A stretch of DNA of 64,000 nt from Scytonema hofmannii PCC 7110 (GCF_000346485.2 NZ_KQ976354.1:4057436-4121435); one strand, 5' to 3'; counted from the first letter of the stretch, positions 1-8,964 are shown. Made by a program: numbers and translations. The notes: generated by a model not told the origin, from the sequence alone.

Positions 1-165
1 AATTGAGCACAAGCCTGCAAGAATAGAATTCTCTTGCTATACGTCCAAAGCCTGCCTCCGTAGGCTTTGATGCATCAGTCCACGCAGGTGGACTTTGTTT
101 GTATAGCCGCGATTTCAATTCTCTTGCGTGTTTTTTCCAAATTTGGGATGCTCCCGTGGCGATCG
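1..165 (-). repeat. Dispersed repeat, partial copy cut by window edge
   Basis: On the minus strand this matches the repeat at 28064-28222. Shared blocks include CACAAGCCTGCAAGAATAG, TTCTCTTGCTATAC and GACTTTGTTTGTATAGCCGC. The right end carries CCAAATTTGGGATGCTCCC, the terminal inverted repeat seen at both ends of the 28-kb copy. The other terminus lies left of base 1. No open frame of note. It is a small non-coding mobile repeat of the kind common in filamentous cyanobacteria; neither its mobility nor its source is known from the sequence. Confidence 0.75.
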
Positions 166-347
166 CACGGCAAAGAAAACCCCATGACCAGTATCACAGG
201 GTCTACTCATTGACGTTTGGCTTCCAACTTCAACTATCTCCACAGTGGCAAGCACTAGTTGTCTAGGCTTGTCAGATGCAAGCGTCTAGCAACTTCGGTT
301 AATCCAACTCCGGACATTTCATGTGGAGAGCGCACAAATTGAACTCG

Positions 348-539
348 TTAATTATCTGTTGAGTCGCGATCAAACGCGATTTGCAACTCAGCTTCAGGCA
401 TCACCCGACGCAAAACTGCTAAATGCCCATCTGCATCGTTGCGGTTACGAAAGCGAGCCACAATCGTTCGTTCTTTGAGAGAATGTAAGTGAACAACAAT
501 CCAGGGTTTGAGTGCCGCACGATACACTGTCTTTTTCAT
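348..539 (-). CDS. Small conserved-looking hypothetical protein (63 aa)
   Basis: A 63-residue basic protein starting MKKTVYRAALKPW if the second ATG is used. A start five codons upstream (554) is also open and adds MDLIH. The sequence has no membrane segment or known motif; a positive N-terminal half is followed by an acidic tail ending AFDRDSTDN. It stands alone between a repeat and a 580-bp intergenic stretch, so there is no operon context. The composition reads like a genuine small protein rather than a shadow, because no other gene overlaps it. Function unknown. Confidence 0.5.
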   Translation of the reverse strand: MKKTVYRAALKPWIVVHLHSLKERTIVARFRNRNDADGHLAVLRRVMPEAELQIAFDRDSTDN

Positions 540-555
540 ATGTATGAGATCCATT

Positions 556-1138
556 TCAAGGTAATACCAGCCAGTAAAAACTAACTGGTGCGGTACTAGG
601 AGATTTTTGGATTGAAAAATTCGCTTCCAAAGGAAGCGGATTTTTAATCCGTGAAGTCAGTATCGGACAACAAGACGAAATCTTAAGCCTAAATATGTGG
701 TCTGCACGGGCTACCTTTTCGGTAAGCCTTTGATGTAGTGGATTAGATGCGACCACTGATGTACGGTGTTACTTTACCACGAAATTACAAAATTTCTATC
801 ACCAATAAAAAAATTAGTCCCTCTGATGCAGATTATTTATTTTTCTGCGTCAAGCTCTCTTGATAATTTGTAATATTCTGAGAGTTCTTTACAAAAATAC
901 ACAATGTTATAAAAACGAGATCTGTTTTGAGTTATTTGCCGACACAGTCCATGGTGTGCAATCACATTGATACACATTTTTTTATTTTCTTTACTCAGTG
1001 ATAATCCTGAAATTACCGTAACTATTTTGAATAATTAAATTGGGTATTTTTTAAAGATACTACATAATTTAGTTATCTCAAGTTCATCAGTAACTTCATT
1101 GAGCAGCAGAACACCCAATTTAGTAGAAAGATAAAATT
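556..1138. other. Intergenic region with two adjacent perfect hairpins
   Basis: No convincing gene. Two overlapping perfect hairpins sit at 622-638 (CGCTTCC-AAA-GGAAGCG) and 637-651 (CGGATT-TTT-AATCCG). Compact paired hairpins like these resemble the ends of IS200/IS605 elements, so this may be a transposon-end relic; that is inference, and no transposase is nearby. The remainder (780-1138) is AT-rich and presumably holds the promoter of the large gene starting at 1139. Confidence 0.35.
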
Positions 1139-3883
1139 ATGACAACGGCTTATGTTCTCAGTAACAATACCCTGATCTCGTTTGATACTTCTAATCCTAA
1201 TAATTCTAACGCTAGTATCCCCATTACTGGACTGGCATCAGGTCAGAATTTAGTAGGTATTGACTTGCGTCCCCAAAACGGCAAACTCTACGGAATCGCT
1301 AGCAATGGTATGGGCAATGCCCAACTTTATGCCATCAGTACCCAAACTGGGTTAGCGGCTGCTGTCGGGACATTGGGGCAATTTGTTGATGATACTGGCA
1401 ACTCTGTTGCAATTACAGGTTCCGGCTTTGGAGTAGATTTCAATCCAACCGTCGATCGCCTCCGCATTGTTACCTCAAGTGGACTAAACTTTCGCGTTAA
1501 CCCAAACACTGGAGCCGCGATCGATGGCAATATGCTTGTGGCGGGTACCAATCTTGATGGTTCGATTAATGGCGGTACGACTACAGTGGATGCCACGGCA
1601 TACACAAACAGCACTCCCAACGTTACAGCAACGACGCAATACACACTAGATTCAGTCACTAATACATTATTCATTCAGAATCCCCCCAACAATGGTACTC
1701 AGACATCACCACTGGTAGTGACTCTTAATGGCAGTCCTCTGGACTTTACTAACGTCAATGGCTTTGATATTCCATCAGGTGTTAATGTCTCAGCATCAAA
1801 TACTTCAGTCACCGGACAAGCATTTGCCGTTCTCACAGTCGGTGGTAGAACTGGACTTTACGCTCTAGAACTTTCTACAGGTGCGGCGACATTAGTTGGA
1901 ACAGTCGGTGCAGGAACAGATCCAGTTCAAGGGTTTGCACTCCAAAATGAAGTGGCTCCTGCTAGCATACCCCTGATTGGATTGACTGCAGATGGGACTC
2001 AACTCCTTCGCTTCAATAGTGCCAGTGCTGGAACAGTGACACCCGCCTCTGTCACTGGTGTAGCAGCAGGTGAGACCTTAGTGGGCATCGATCTGCGTCC
2101 AGCGACTGGGCAGTTATATGGACTGGGAATTAACGATGCAGCTAACACAAGCAGTCTGTACCTGATCGATCCTCAAACTGGAGCAGCAACAATTGTGGGT
2201 GGGGGAGCAGGGCAAATTGCCTTTGTTGATGCTCTTGGCAACCCTGTGGATCTACCCTCTGCCAACACTGGTTTTGGTTTTGACTTTAATCCAACGGTCG
2301 ATCGCATCCGTGTCGTCACAGGTACTGGCTTGAACTTCCGCCTCAATCCAATTACAGGTGTAGCTGTTGATGGAAATGCTGAATTAGCAGGTATTAACCC
2401 AGATGGTTCAGTGAATGGACTTCCCATCGGTTCAGTTGGGATTTCTGCCACTGCCTACACCAACAGTTTCAATGGAACCACAACCACAACTCAATACACG
2501 CTGGACTCTACTAGTAACAGCCTGTTTATTCAGAATCCACCGAATAATGGCACACAAACAGTTCAGTTGCCAATTACTCTTAACAATACTCCACTAGACT
2601 TTACTGAAGCCAGTGGTTTCGATATTCCGTCAAATGTAAAAGTCTCTACATCAAATTCAGCAGCATCCGGACGGGCGTTAGCAGCATTGAGGGTTGGGAG
2701 TGACACTAATTTGTATGCGATCGAACTAAGCACGGGGGCTGCTACCTTTGTTAGTCCCATTGGTACAGGTGCAACAAGTTTAGCTGGTTTGACGATCGCG
2801 GAAGCTCCTATTGACACCGTGGCATTTGGCACCCCTACCGATACCGTTGCTGAGAATAGCGCTACGATCGCAGCTAACTTTGCTGCCAACGGTAGTACTA
2901 TTATCTCTACCGCTAGCAACGTTCAAAACCTTGTGCAGTTTTCCTTATCCAGTCAAAAGAATGCTTTTGTCAACGAGATTGTTGCTTTCACGGTTGATGA
3001 CGATTTGGGTACAATCAATGGCATTGCTCCTAATGCCACAGGCTATCTTGATGCTGCGATCGCTCGTTCCCGTATCATCTTCTCCACACTCAGTAACAAT
3101 CCCAATGGCTTTGACTCTGAACTCTCAAGCACTTTAGATTTTGGGCCAAATGCACGCTTTTCCACTTTCTTAATTCAAAACGGTAGCCTTGATGGATTGC
3201 GAGCCGGACAGATTCCTACCAGCAGCGTCTTTTTTAGTAACCAGACTTCGGTACGTGTTTCTAATGCTACTGCCAGTAATTTCACCTTCGGCTTTGAAGA
3301 TAGTCCCAACAGTGGTAATAATGACTTTAATGATGTAGTAGTGCAAGTCGATCTGGTTAACCAAGGTACCTCAGCAAGAACAGCTTTGCAGGGACAAGGG
3401 CAGGGCGAGGTGCTGGATTTGCGCTCTCTGACAGGACAAGTCAATGCTTCATTTACGGTTAACCGCGAAGCAGCCTTCGACAATTTTGTTGGGTTCTACC
3501 GCGTGGTAGACCAGAATGGTGGAATTGATACCAATGGGGATGGTACCGCAGACATCCTACCGGGTAACACAGGTTATGCTCAAGCAGCGGTCAGTAATCG
3601 TGTAACAGGAATTGACTTAAGTGTAGGAAACCAACAAACAGCAACCCTCTCAGGACAGTTGGCAAGTGGCTCTATTTTTGCTCCTTTCCTAATTGCAAAT
3701 GGTTCAGTGAGCCAGGTTCTCAGCGGTCAAAAGTTAGATGAGGTATATTTTGCCTACTTGGGAGCAAATTCTGATCGCGTCGATCATATTCGCCTTCTCG
3801 GTAACAATACCTTCGGCTTTGAGGATTTACAGGGTGGCGGAGATAGGGACTTCAACGATGTGATTGTGCGTGTCACTATCTAA
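1139..3883 (+). CDS. Large repeat protein: two DUF4394 and two DUF4114 domains (914 aa)
   Basis: Residues about 1-270 and 273-555 are two copies of a DUF4394 module. Each has the pattern LVGIDLRP, then GFGVDFNPTVDR or GFDFNPTVDR, then GLNFR(V/L)NP. The copies share almost the same layout, so the N-terminal half is an internal duplication. From about 558 to the end there are two DUF4114-type modules, each ending in a calcium-site-like motif (NTFGFEDLQGGGDRDFNDV at the C-terminus, GFEDSPNSGNNDFNDV in the first). DUF4114 proteins are usually exported or surface-exposed. No N-terminal signal peptide is visible, so export could be by a C-terminal signal (type I route); this is inference. Biochemical role unknown. 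It stands alone, with about 380 bp to the next gene. Confidence 0.85.
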   Translation: MTTAYVLSNNTLISFDTSNPNNSNASIPITGLASGQNLVGIDLRPQNGKLYGIASNGMGNAQLYAISTQTGLAAAVGTLGQFVDDTGNSVAITGSGFGVDFNPTVDRLRIVTSSGLNFRVNPNTGAAIDGNMLVAGTNLDGSINGGTTTVDATAYTNSTPNVTATTQYTLDSVTNTLFIQNPPNNGTQTSPLVVTLNGSPLDFTNVNGFDIPSGVNVSASNTSVTGQAFAVLTVGGRTGLYALELSTGAATLVGTVGAGTDPVQGFALQNEVAPASIPLIGLTADGTQLLRFNSASAGTVTPASVTGVAAGETLVGIDLRPATGQLYGLGINDAANTSSLYLIDPQTGAATIVGGGAGQIAFVDALGNPVDLPSANTGFGFDFNPTVDRIRVVTGTGLNFRLNPITGVAVDGNAELAGINPDGSVNGLPIGSVGISATAYTNSFNGTTTTTQYTLDSTSNSLFIQNPPNNGTQTVQLPITLNNTPLDFTEASGFDIPSNVKVSTSNSAASGRALAALRVGSDTNLYAIELSTGAATFVSPIGTGATSLAGLTIAEAPIDTVAFGTPTDTVAENSATIAANFAANGSTIISTASNVQNLVQFSLSSQKNAFVNEIVAFTVDDDLGTINGIAPNATGYLDAAIARSRIIFSTLSNNPNGFDSELSSTLDFGPNARFSTFLIQNGSLDGLRAGQIPTSSVFFSNQTSVRVSNATASNFTFGFEDSPNSGNNDFNDVVVQVDLVNQGTSARTALQGQGQGEVLDLRSLTGQVNASFTVNREAAFDNFVGFYRVVDQNGGIDTNGDGTADILPGNTGYAQAAVSNRVTGIDLSVGNQQTATLSGQLASGSIFAPFLIANGSVSQVLSGQKLDEVYFAYLGANSDRVDHIRLLGNNTFGFEDLQGGGDRDFNDVIVRVTI

Positions 3884-4265
3884 GTTGGCAGGGTTGAGGG
3901 GTGGGGGAACAACGAATCGTTGTCAAATTCTACCCCCTCTACGTCAGCGAATCTGTCGATACAAAAAAATGCTCGTAATCAGAGAAAGCCAAAAGTTTAC
4001 TTCTTCATAAGTTCTTCATTTTTTACACATATTATAGAAATCTCTGAAGTCTAAAAAAACTGAATACTTAGTAGCAAAGCAGCTGTAATTACAGGAATTT
4101 TTAGTCCCTATTAGCATTCCTCAAATGAGCTTAGCTAACAAACGAATTCTCCTGTCTCTCCATAACCCTAAAAATCAGATTCCTCTGTAGCTTGGACTAG
4201 GTACTACTCCATACAATCAGAGGGTTAGGATATTGCCTGAAGTTTTGTTTCGTTAGTTAATTTTT
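3884..4265. promoter_or_regulatory. Intergenic region; direct repeat TTCTTCAT upstream of histidine kinase
   Basis: No gene seen. At 4001-4021 the decamer TTCTTCATAA is followed 11 bases later by TTCTTCATTT, i.e. two direct half-sites one helical turn apart. OmpR-family response regulators bind this kind of site, so it could serve the kinase gene at 4266. The link is inference; no regulator gene is adjacent. Confidence 0.25.
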
Positions 4266-5342
4266 ATGTTTTTTTTGCAATTCAGAAAAAATACAATTAG
4301 AACACGCTTAACAGCCAGTTACATACTACTTTTGGGGTGTATGTTGGTAATTTTTGATACCTACTTATATACTCAAATTGGTTGGTTGCAAGTTGCTCAA
4401 TCCCTTGAATCAATTTCTAAAGCCACAGAACATCTGCTGACTTTGATGCTTTTTAGTTGTCCTTTCATTCTGTTGATTGTAGGGTTTGGAGGATTATTTT
4501 TTGCTGAACGGGTGTTACGTCCTATCAATCGTATTATCCACACCGCACAGGCGATTGGTCCCAATGATTTTACCCAACGCATTGGAGATCGAGGTTCCAC
4601 AGATGAAATAGGACGATTATCTATCACCATGGATAAGATGTTAGATCGTCTGCAAGAAGCATTTGAGCACGAACGAAGATTTACGGCGGATGTCTCTCAC
4701 GAGTTACGCACACCTCTCACAGTGATTAAAGGACGGCTTGGTGTCACTTTAAGTCAATCTCGCAGTGTAGAAGAATACGAGAGTACCCTGCGAGAATTAC
4801 AAGGGGACGTCGATAGCTTGATTCGCTTGACTAATAGGTTACTTTTCTTAGCTCGTTTGGAGCAAAGCGAATCTGAATACCAATTTAGCTTGACTAATAT
4901 TGACTTGAGTGATTTATTAGAAATCCTTGTAGAGCAAATTCAGCCAACGGCAGAAATTAAGAATATTACGATAAGTATAAATATAGAGCCTTCTCTTTAT
5001 ATTGCTGGCAACTCCGACCACTTAACCCGGATGTTTTTAAATTTACTGGATAATGCCATCAAGTATACGAACCGTGAAGGTCAAATTACGGTAAGAGCAC
5101 ATGGAGAAAGGGGACTGGCTAAAGTGACTGTGACTAATACAGGTAAAGGTATTGAAGCCGAACATTTACCCCATCTCTTTGAGCGTTTCTACCGCGTAGA
5201 GAGCGATCGCTCCCGCGATACAGGAGGATCGGGATTGGGACTGGCGATCGCTCATGAAATTGTTCGCTTGCATCGGGGTTCGATCCACGTCACGAGTCAG
5301 CCCAATCGACTCACAACTTTTACCGTGCAATTGCCATCTTAA
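4266..5342 (+). CDS. Membrane sensor histidine kinase, HAMP-HisKA-HATPase (358 aa)
   Basis: An inner-membrane two-component sensor kinase that autophosphorylates a histidine and passes the phosphate to a response regulator. Two hydrophobic segments (about 18-40 and 58-80) bracket a very short periplasmic stretch. A HAMP linker follows (about 82-133), then the H-box TADVSHELRTP with His145, the N-box around Asn263 (LDNAIKY), and the G boxes GKGI and GSGLGLAIAH. The G1 aspartate is Asn here (VTNTGKGI), a variant seen in other active kinases. With such a small sensor loop it probably senses the membrane or a partner. No response regulator lies on either side, so it is an orphan kinase; such pairs are normally adjacent, and the partner may have been lost or lie elsewhere. 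Confidence 0.93.
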   Translation: MFFLQFRKNTIRTRLTASYILLLGCMLVIFDTYLYTQIGWLQVAQSLESISKATEHLLTLMLFSCPFILLIVGFGGLFFAERVLRPINRIIHTAQAIGPNDFTQRIGDRGSTDEIGRLSITMDKMLDRLQEAFEHERRFTADVSHELRTPLTVIKGRLGVTLSQSRSVEEYESTLRELQGDVDSLIRLTNRLLFLARLEQSESEYQFSLTNIDLSDLLEILVEQIQPTAEIKNITISINIEPSLYIAGNSDHLTRMFLNLLDNAIKYTNREGQITVRAHGERGLAKVTVTNTGKGIEAEHLPHLFERFYRVESDRSRDTGGSGLGLAIAHEIVRLHRGSIHVTSQPNRLTTFTVQLPS

Positions 5343-5439
5343 TATTAGGGACTTCCAAATAAAAAGAGCTTTTGAGATGGAAATAGCATTTTCCACCTGC
5401 TGCTAATCTATAAACATACACCCACAAGCAGCAGACATC

Positions 5440-5707
5440 ATGAAGAGAGAAGAGAGAGAAGTTTTTAACTATTCTCCGACTGTAGAAGTCTTAAAATTGT
5501 TAACGCCCCGTTCTTTAAAACAATACTTAGGAAATTTGGAAGCAAGATAATATTCCATTAGTTAGATTGACATATCAGAGTGTCAAGCTATATCAGAAAA
5601 CTGTCAATTGTATTGTTTATCCAGTTTGTATTTACTATTACCAACGCGCACCTTATCTATTTGCTTACGGTCAAGTTCCCAAACGAGAAAAGGAAAATAG
5701 TTTATAA
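5440..5707 (+). pseudogene. Remnant of a CRISPR-associated WYL-type regulator (TIGR03985-like)
   Basis: Two pieces in different frames. Bases 5440-5550 read MKREEREVFNYSPTVEVLKL and then LTPRSLKQYLGNLEAR before a stop. Bases 5558-5707 read LVRLTYQSVKLYQKTVNCIV and then YPVCIYYYQRAPYLFAYGQ, ending at a stop. The first piece resembles the N-terminus, and the second the WYL-domain core, of the cyanobacterial TIGR03985 family found beside type III CRISPR loci. The whole middle and the C-terminus are missing. The family match is from memory of its motifs, so moderate confidence. No cas genes or repeats remain nearby. Confidence 0.6.
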
Positions 5708-5727
5708 ATAATCGCGATCGCAACACT

Positions 5728-6351
5728 ATGAACTTAAACGCCACAGATACATCAAAATTAACCCATCGTTTTGAACAAGCTTTGGTTTACGCTACCAGAC
5801 TCCACGCCAAACAAACTAGAAAGGGAAGTAAAGTCCCTTATATTAGTCATCTTTTAAGTGTAGCAGCATTGGTATTAGAAGATGGTGGGGATGAAGATGA
5901 AGCGATATCAGCATTATTACATGATGCTGTAGAAGACCAGGGAGGGAAAGCAACCCGCGAAGCCATTTTAAATATATTTGGTGAAAGAGTCATCGAAATC
6001 GTTGATGGTTGTACCGATGCAGATACTATACCAAAACCGCCTTGGAAAGAACGCAAAGAGCAATACATTGAAAAATTGCGTTATGCTTCCGCTTCAGTTC
6101 GCAGAGTAGTGCTAGCAGATAAATTGCATAATGCGCGTTCTATTTTAAGAGATTTGGATAGGGAAGGGGAAGCAACTTGGGAAAAGTTTAAAGGTGGGAA
6201 GGAAGGAACGTTATGGTACTATCACACTCTAGTGAATTTATTTTTAACTACCGATCCTAATTCTTGGTTAGTTAGGGAATTAAACGACGTTGTTAGCGAG
6301 TTTAACAGTGACCAGTCACAATTTGCTCAAAGTAATCCGGTAAGATATTAG
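5728..6351 (+). CDS. HD-domain phosphohydrolase, MESH1/SpoT-hydrolase-like (207 aa)
   Basis: A soluble HD-superfamily metal hydrolase. The metal-binding pattern is complete: His in PYISHLLSVA, HD and ED in LLHDAVED, and the later Asp in DKLHNARS. The spacing and the RKGSKVPYI start match the hydrolase half of Rel/SpoT and stand-alone MESH1-type enzymes, which remove pyrophosphate from (p)ppGpp-like nucleotides; the actual substrate here is inferred. No synthetase or TGS domain is present. It begins 20 bp after the dead WYL fragment and may use that fragment's old promoter. HIP1-like sequence sits just before the start codon. Complete and apparently functional. Confidence 0.85.
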   Translation: MNLNATDTSKLTHRFEQALVYATRLHAKQTRKGSKVPYISHLLSVAALVLEDGGDEDEAISALLHDAVEDQGGKATREAILNIFGERVIEIVDGCTDADTIPKPPWKERKEQYIEKLRYASASVRRVVLADKLHNARSILRDLDREGEATWEKFKGGKEGTLWYYHTLVNLFLTTDPNSWLVRELNDVVSEFNSDQSQFAQSNPVRY

Positions 6352-6467
6352 GCAGCATAATTGAGTCGTTGCTCTATTTCCTGATGCAAAGCCAGGTAAT
6401 GACGGTAATCATTTGCCCATTCTATAAATAGAGCATCATCTGACAATAATCCCCGAATCCAACCACA
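6348..6467 (-). pseudogene. C-terminal scrap of an unknown protein
   Basis: Reading the minus strand from 6467, a stop codon is followed by a 39-residue open stretch (GWIRGLLSDDALFIEWANDY and RHYLALHQEIEQRLNYAA) ending in TAA at 6350-6348. It has no start codon, yet its composition (Trp, Tyr and charged residues in a helical pattern) looks like true coding sequence. It overlaps the last bases of the HD gene. Probably the tail of a gene whose front part was deleted; family not recognised. Confidence 0.4.
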
Positions 6468-6569
6468 CTAGCTATTTATTTCTGCTATTTTTACATTCAT
6501 CCATCTTTAAGTGTAAAACGCTGAAAAACAGTAACAAGCGCTACTGTTCTTATCCCTAACTCCTATTAC

Positions 6570-6824
6570 TCAATCATCAATATCATCCTGTTCAGAATTG
6601 TCTTGAGAATCCTCATCGGATTCTTCATTCTTACTCTGTGGTTCGGGACAATCTATTTTTTCAGATTTATAAAATCCCCAAAGAATCTCTTTAGTTTCGC
6701 GATAAGCCGGGTACGGCGGCGCTGCCATGCGATCGCATTGTTGTTCAATGCGTTCTAGAGTTTCTTTTTTTTCAGATTCATACTTAAAATTGAAGTCAAA
6801 ATCAAAACTTTTTTCGCCAGACAT
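6570..6824 (-). CDS. Small acidic hypothetical protein (84 aa)
   Basis: Starts MSGEKSFDFDFNFKYESEKK. It has an amphipathic region with Cys29 (IEQQCDRM) and a very acidic C-terminus (EESDEDSQDNSEQDDIDD). No known domain. It is transcribed away from the EACC1/caspase pair, so the inverted repeat at 6933-7010 lies between the two divergent starts and could serve either. The acidic tail resembles those of small adaptor or antitoxin-like proteins, but that is only an impression. Function unknown. Confidence 0.5.
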   Translation of the reverse strand: MSGEKSFDFDFNFKYESEKKETLERIEQQCDRMAAPPYPAYRETKEILWGFYKSEKIDCPEPQSKNEESDEDSQDNSEQDDIDD

Positions 6825-6932
6825 AACTTTTTTCCTGCATTATATAATATATCCCAACTTAATCTCGACGCAAAACTCTTTTAGAGCAAACTTACTCGCT
6901 CAAAGCTAAACCTAGGGCGAGGGATAAATTAG

Positions 6933-7010
6933 TGTGGCATTTTATACTTTATATAAAAGTAAAGAAACACAAAGTGAAATGCAATGAATGTCAAGTGTAA
7001 AAATGCCACA
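6933..7010. promoter_or_regulatory. Inverted repeat TGTGGCATTTT ... AAAATGCCACA upstream of EACC1/caspase
   Basis: Perfect 11-bp arms at 6933-6943 and 7000-7010; with a mismatch the symmetry extends to about 18 bp (TGTGGCATTTT-tACACTT). The right arm ends 46 bp before the EACC1 start. Either an operator for the divergent promoters or the ends of a 78-bp miniature element. Confidence 0.5.
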
Positions 7011-7056
7011 TAGTATAATTATCCTGATACAAATCAATAAAACTTAAAGGGTCAGG

Positions 7057-7387
7057 ATGATGGGGGAATCTACTGTTAAACTTATAATTGCCTTGCAAGA
7101 TTCAGATTTAGACGAAGAAGAGTTAGACAAGCTGACAAAGAATTTGCTGCAAGAAATAAAAGACCTGGATGATATTGAAAACCCATGTCTTGCGGCAATT
7201 ACACAAACACCCCAAGGGACAAAGTTATTTGGAAGTTTTCATGCAGGGGATGTTGCCGGCTGAAGTTAGCACTGGAAACCTTAAGAAATTGATTGGATTT
7301 GTGGGCGATCGCTTGGGTAACAAATCCATTGATTTTAAAGTCCAAGCCAAAGGCAAAAAACTGAAGCTCAAAGCCCTAGCTAGCTAG
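7057..7387 (+). pseudogene. EACC1-type effector-associated component, frameshifted
   Basis: The first frame (from 7057) reads MMGESTVKLIIALQDSDLDE and on to ITQTPQGTKLFGSFHAG. The natural continuation, MLPAEVSTGNLKKLIGFVGD, is in the next frame and runs to 7387. Removing one G from the GGGG run at 7246-7249 restores a continuous protein of about 109 residues. This is the layout of EACC1, a small constant component encoded beside diverse effectors in bacterial conflict systems. It sits directly upstream of the caspase, its expected partner. The homopolymer position allows a sequencing error, a real mutation or programmed slippage; as written the gene is broken. A TGA ends frame one at 7261-7263. 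Confidence 0.75.
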
Positions 7388-7446
7388 AGCTGCAAGCGGT
7401 GTTTCAGGCAGCGAGAGCGATTTGTATCATTGATGTAGAAATCATC

Positions 7447-8964
7447 ATGGCTAAGAAAGTTGCACTACTGATTGGTGTTAGTGAGTACGGACAAGGTTTA
7501 ACTCCACTCCATGGGGCTGTAAAAGATGTGGAAGCAATGCAGCAAGTTTTGCAGCACCAAGAGATGGGTAATTTTGATGAGGTGATGTCGTTATTAAACC
7601 CCGATCCTCTGGCAATGATGGAGGCGATTGAGAGTTTATTTTCTGGTCGAGCCAAAGACGACCTTGTACTGCTATTTTTCTCCGGTCACGGAATTAAGGA
7701 TGAGAACTTTAAGCTTTACTTTGCAACTGGTATCACCCGCAAAAGCCAAACAGGAGAACTTGTGAAAGCAACTGCAGTTCCAGCAAGTTTCATACATGAC
7801 ATGATGAACAATAGTCGCTCAAAGCAACAAGTGGTGATTTTGGATTGTTGCTTCAGTGGAGCTTTTGCCCGAGGTTTATCAGCAAAAGATGATGGTTCTG
7901 TAACTATCAAAGCGATCTTGGGTGGCGAAGGAGGAGCCGTCCTAACATCTTCGACGTCTACCCAACTTTCTTTTGAACAGCAAGGGGGAGACCTATCAGT
8001 TTATACTCGTTATCTAGTCGAAGGTATTGAGACGGGCGCAGCTGACATAGATAATGATGGTGTGGTTTCTGTTAATGAGTTGCACGACTACGCCAAACAA
8101 AAAGTTCAAGAAGCGGCTCCAGCGATGAGACCAGAGATATATACCATCAAAGAAGGTTATAAAATACGATTGGCTCAAGCACCTACTGATAATCCAAAGC
8201 TAAAATACCGTAGAGAAGTTGAGCGTTACAAAAGTCAAGGTGAGATCTCCTTTGTTCGTCGTAGTATCTTAGACGAGCTTCGAGATAGTCTGCAACTATC
8301 ACCTGAAGACACTGAAGTTATTGAAATGGAAGTTCTTAAGCCTTATCGGGAGTACAGAGAAAAATTACAGCGATACGAGACTGTGTTATCTGAAGCGCTC
8401 CAACGCGAAAATCCCCTCAGAGACAATACCCGCGATGATTTGAAACGCTTGCAGCAAATTTTAGGTCTAAGAAAGGAAGATGTAGAACCAATTGAAGAAC
8501 GAATTCTTGGGAACACATCAGAAAGGGAAGCGAGCGATCGTCTTTCACCCATACAACAGACTCTTACTTCACAGCCTCAAACTGTGCTTCCAGAGCTAAA
8601 TGCTAGTATAGACATTTCTGCACGACCCCCAGGAGCGCAACAAGGTACACAAGCCAACGATCTTCGCAGTGCTTCCACTCTTCGTAAACTGCTACTACTG
8701 GTGATTGGGGTAGGTATTACCACTACTGTGACCATTGCGACTTTCAAATGGGGAACTCCAAAATTAACTTCATCTGAATCGTCGTCATCAAACTTAACTG
8801 ATATTGATATACTGACACAAAAACCTCTGACACAAGAAAAATGTAAACGGTTAAGAGAGCTATACCTCCATACAAATGAACTATATAACCGTATTCCCCT
8901 TGAAGATGGGGATATTAGGATTGAATGCAAACAAAAGTGGAATGTCGTTATTCCTACCGGCTGA
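7447..8964 (+). CDS. Caspase-like (metacaspase/C14) protease with membrane anchor (505 aa)
   Basis: A cysteine protease effector. The p20 domain (about 1-260) has catalytic His81 in FFSGHGIKD and Cys135 in LDCCFSG. After it comes a helical region (about 265-365) with two related segments (ILDELRDSLQLSPEDTEVIE and DDLKRLQQILGLRKEDVEPI), as in other cyanobacterial effector proteins. A transmembrane helix follows (LLLLVIGVGITTTVTIATF) and then a short tail. The ATG at 7447 gives the family start MAKKVALLIGVSEYG; a GTG at 7399 would add 16 residues unlike the family. Such caspases are linked to regulated cell death and anti-phage conflict. With EACC1 frameshifted, its control may be lost. Confidence 0.9.
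   Translation: MAKKVALLIGVSEYGQGLTPLHGAVKDVEAMQQVLQHQEMGNFDEVMSLLNPDPLAMMEAIESLFSGRAKDDLVLLFFSGHGIKDENFKLYFATGITRKSQTGELVKATAVPASFIHDMMNNSRSKQQVVILDCCFSGAFARGLSAKDDGSVTIKAILGGEGGAVLTSSTSTQLSFEQQGGDLSVYTRYLVEGIETGAADIDNDGVVSVNELHDYAKQKVQEAAPAMRPEIYTIKEGYKIRLAQAPTDNPKLKYRREVERYKSQGEISFVRRSILDELRDSLQLSPEDTEVIEMEVLKPYREYREKLQRYETVLSEALQRENPLRDNTRDDLKRLQQILGLRKEDVEPIEERILGNTSEREASDRLSPIQQTLTSQPQTVLPELNASIDISARPPGAQQGTQANDLRSASTLRKLLLLVIGVGITTTVTIATFKWGTPKLTSSESSSSNLTDIDILTQKPLTQEKCKRLRELYLHTNELYNRIPLEDGDIRIECKQKWNVVIPTG

Noticed and set aside
556-756. 66-aa open frame on the minus strand
   Set aside because: Covers the hairpin-rich intergenic stretch; the codons run through palindromes and show no protein-like pattern.
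2811-3137. 108-aa frame overlapping the DUF4394/DUF4114 gene
   Set aside because: Lies wholly inside a long gene with clear domains in another frame.
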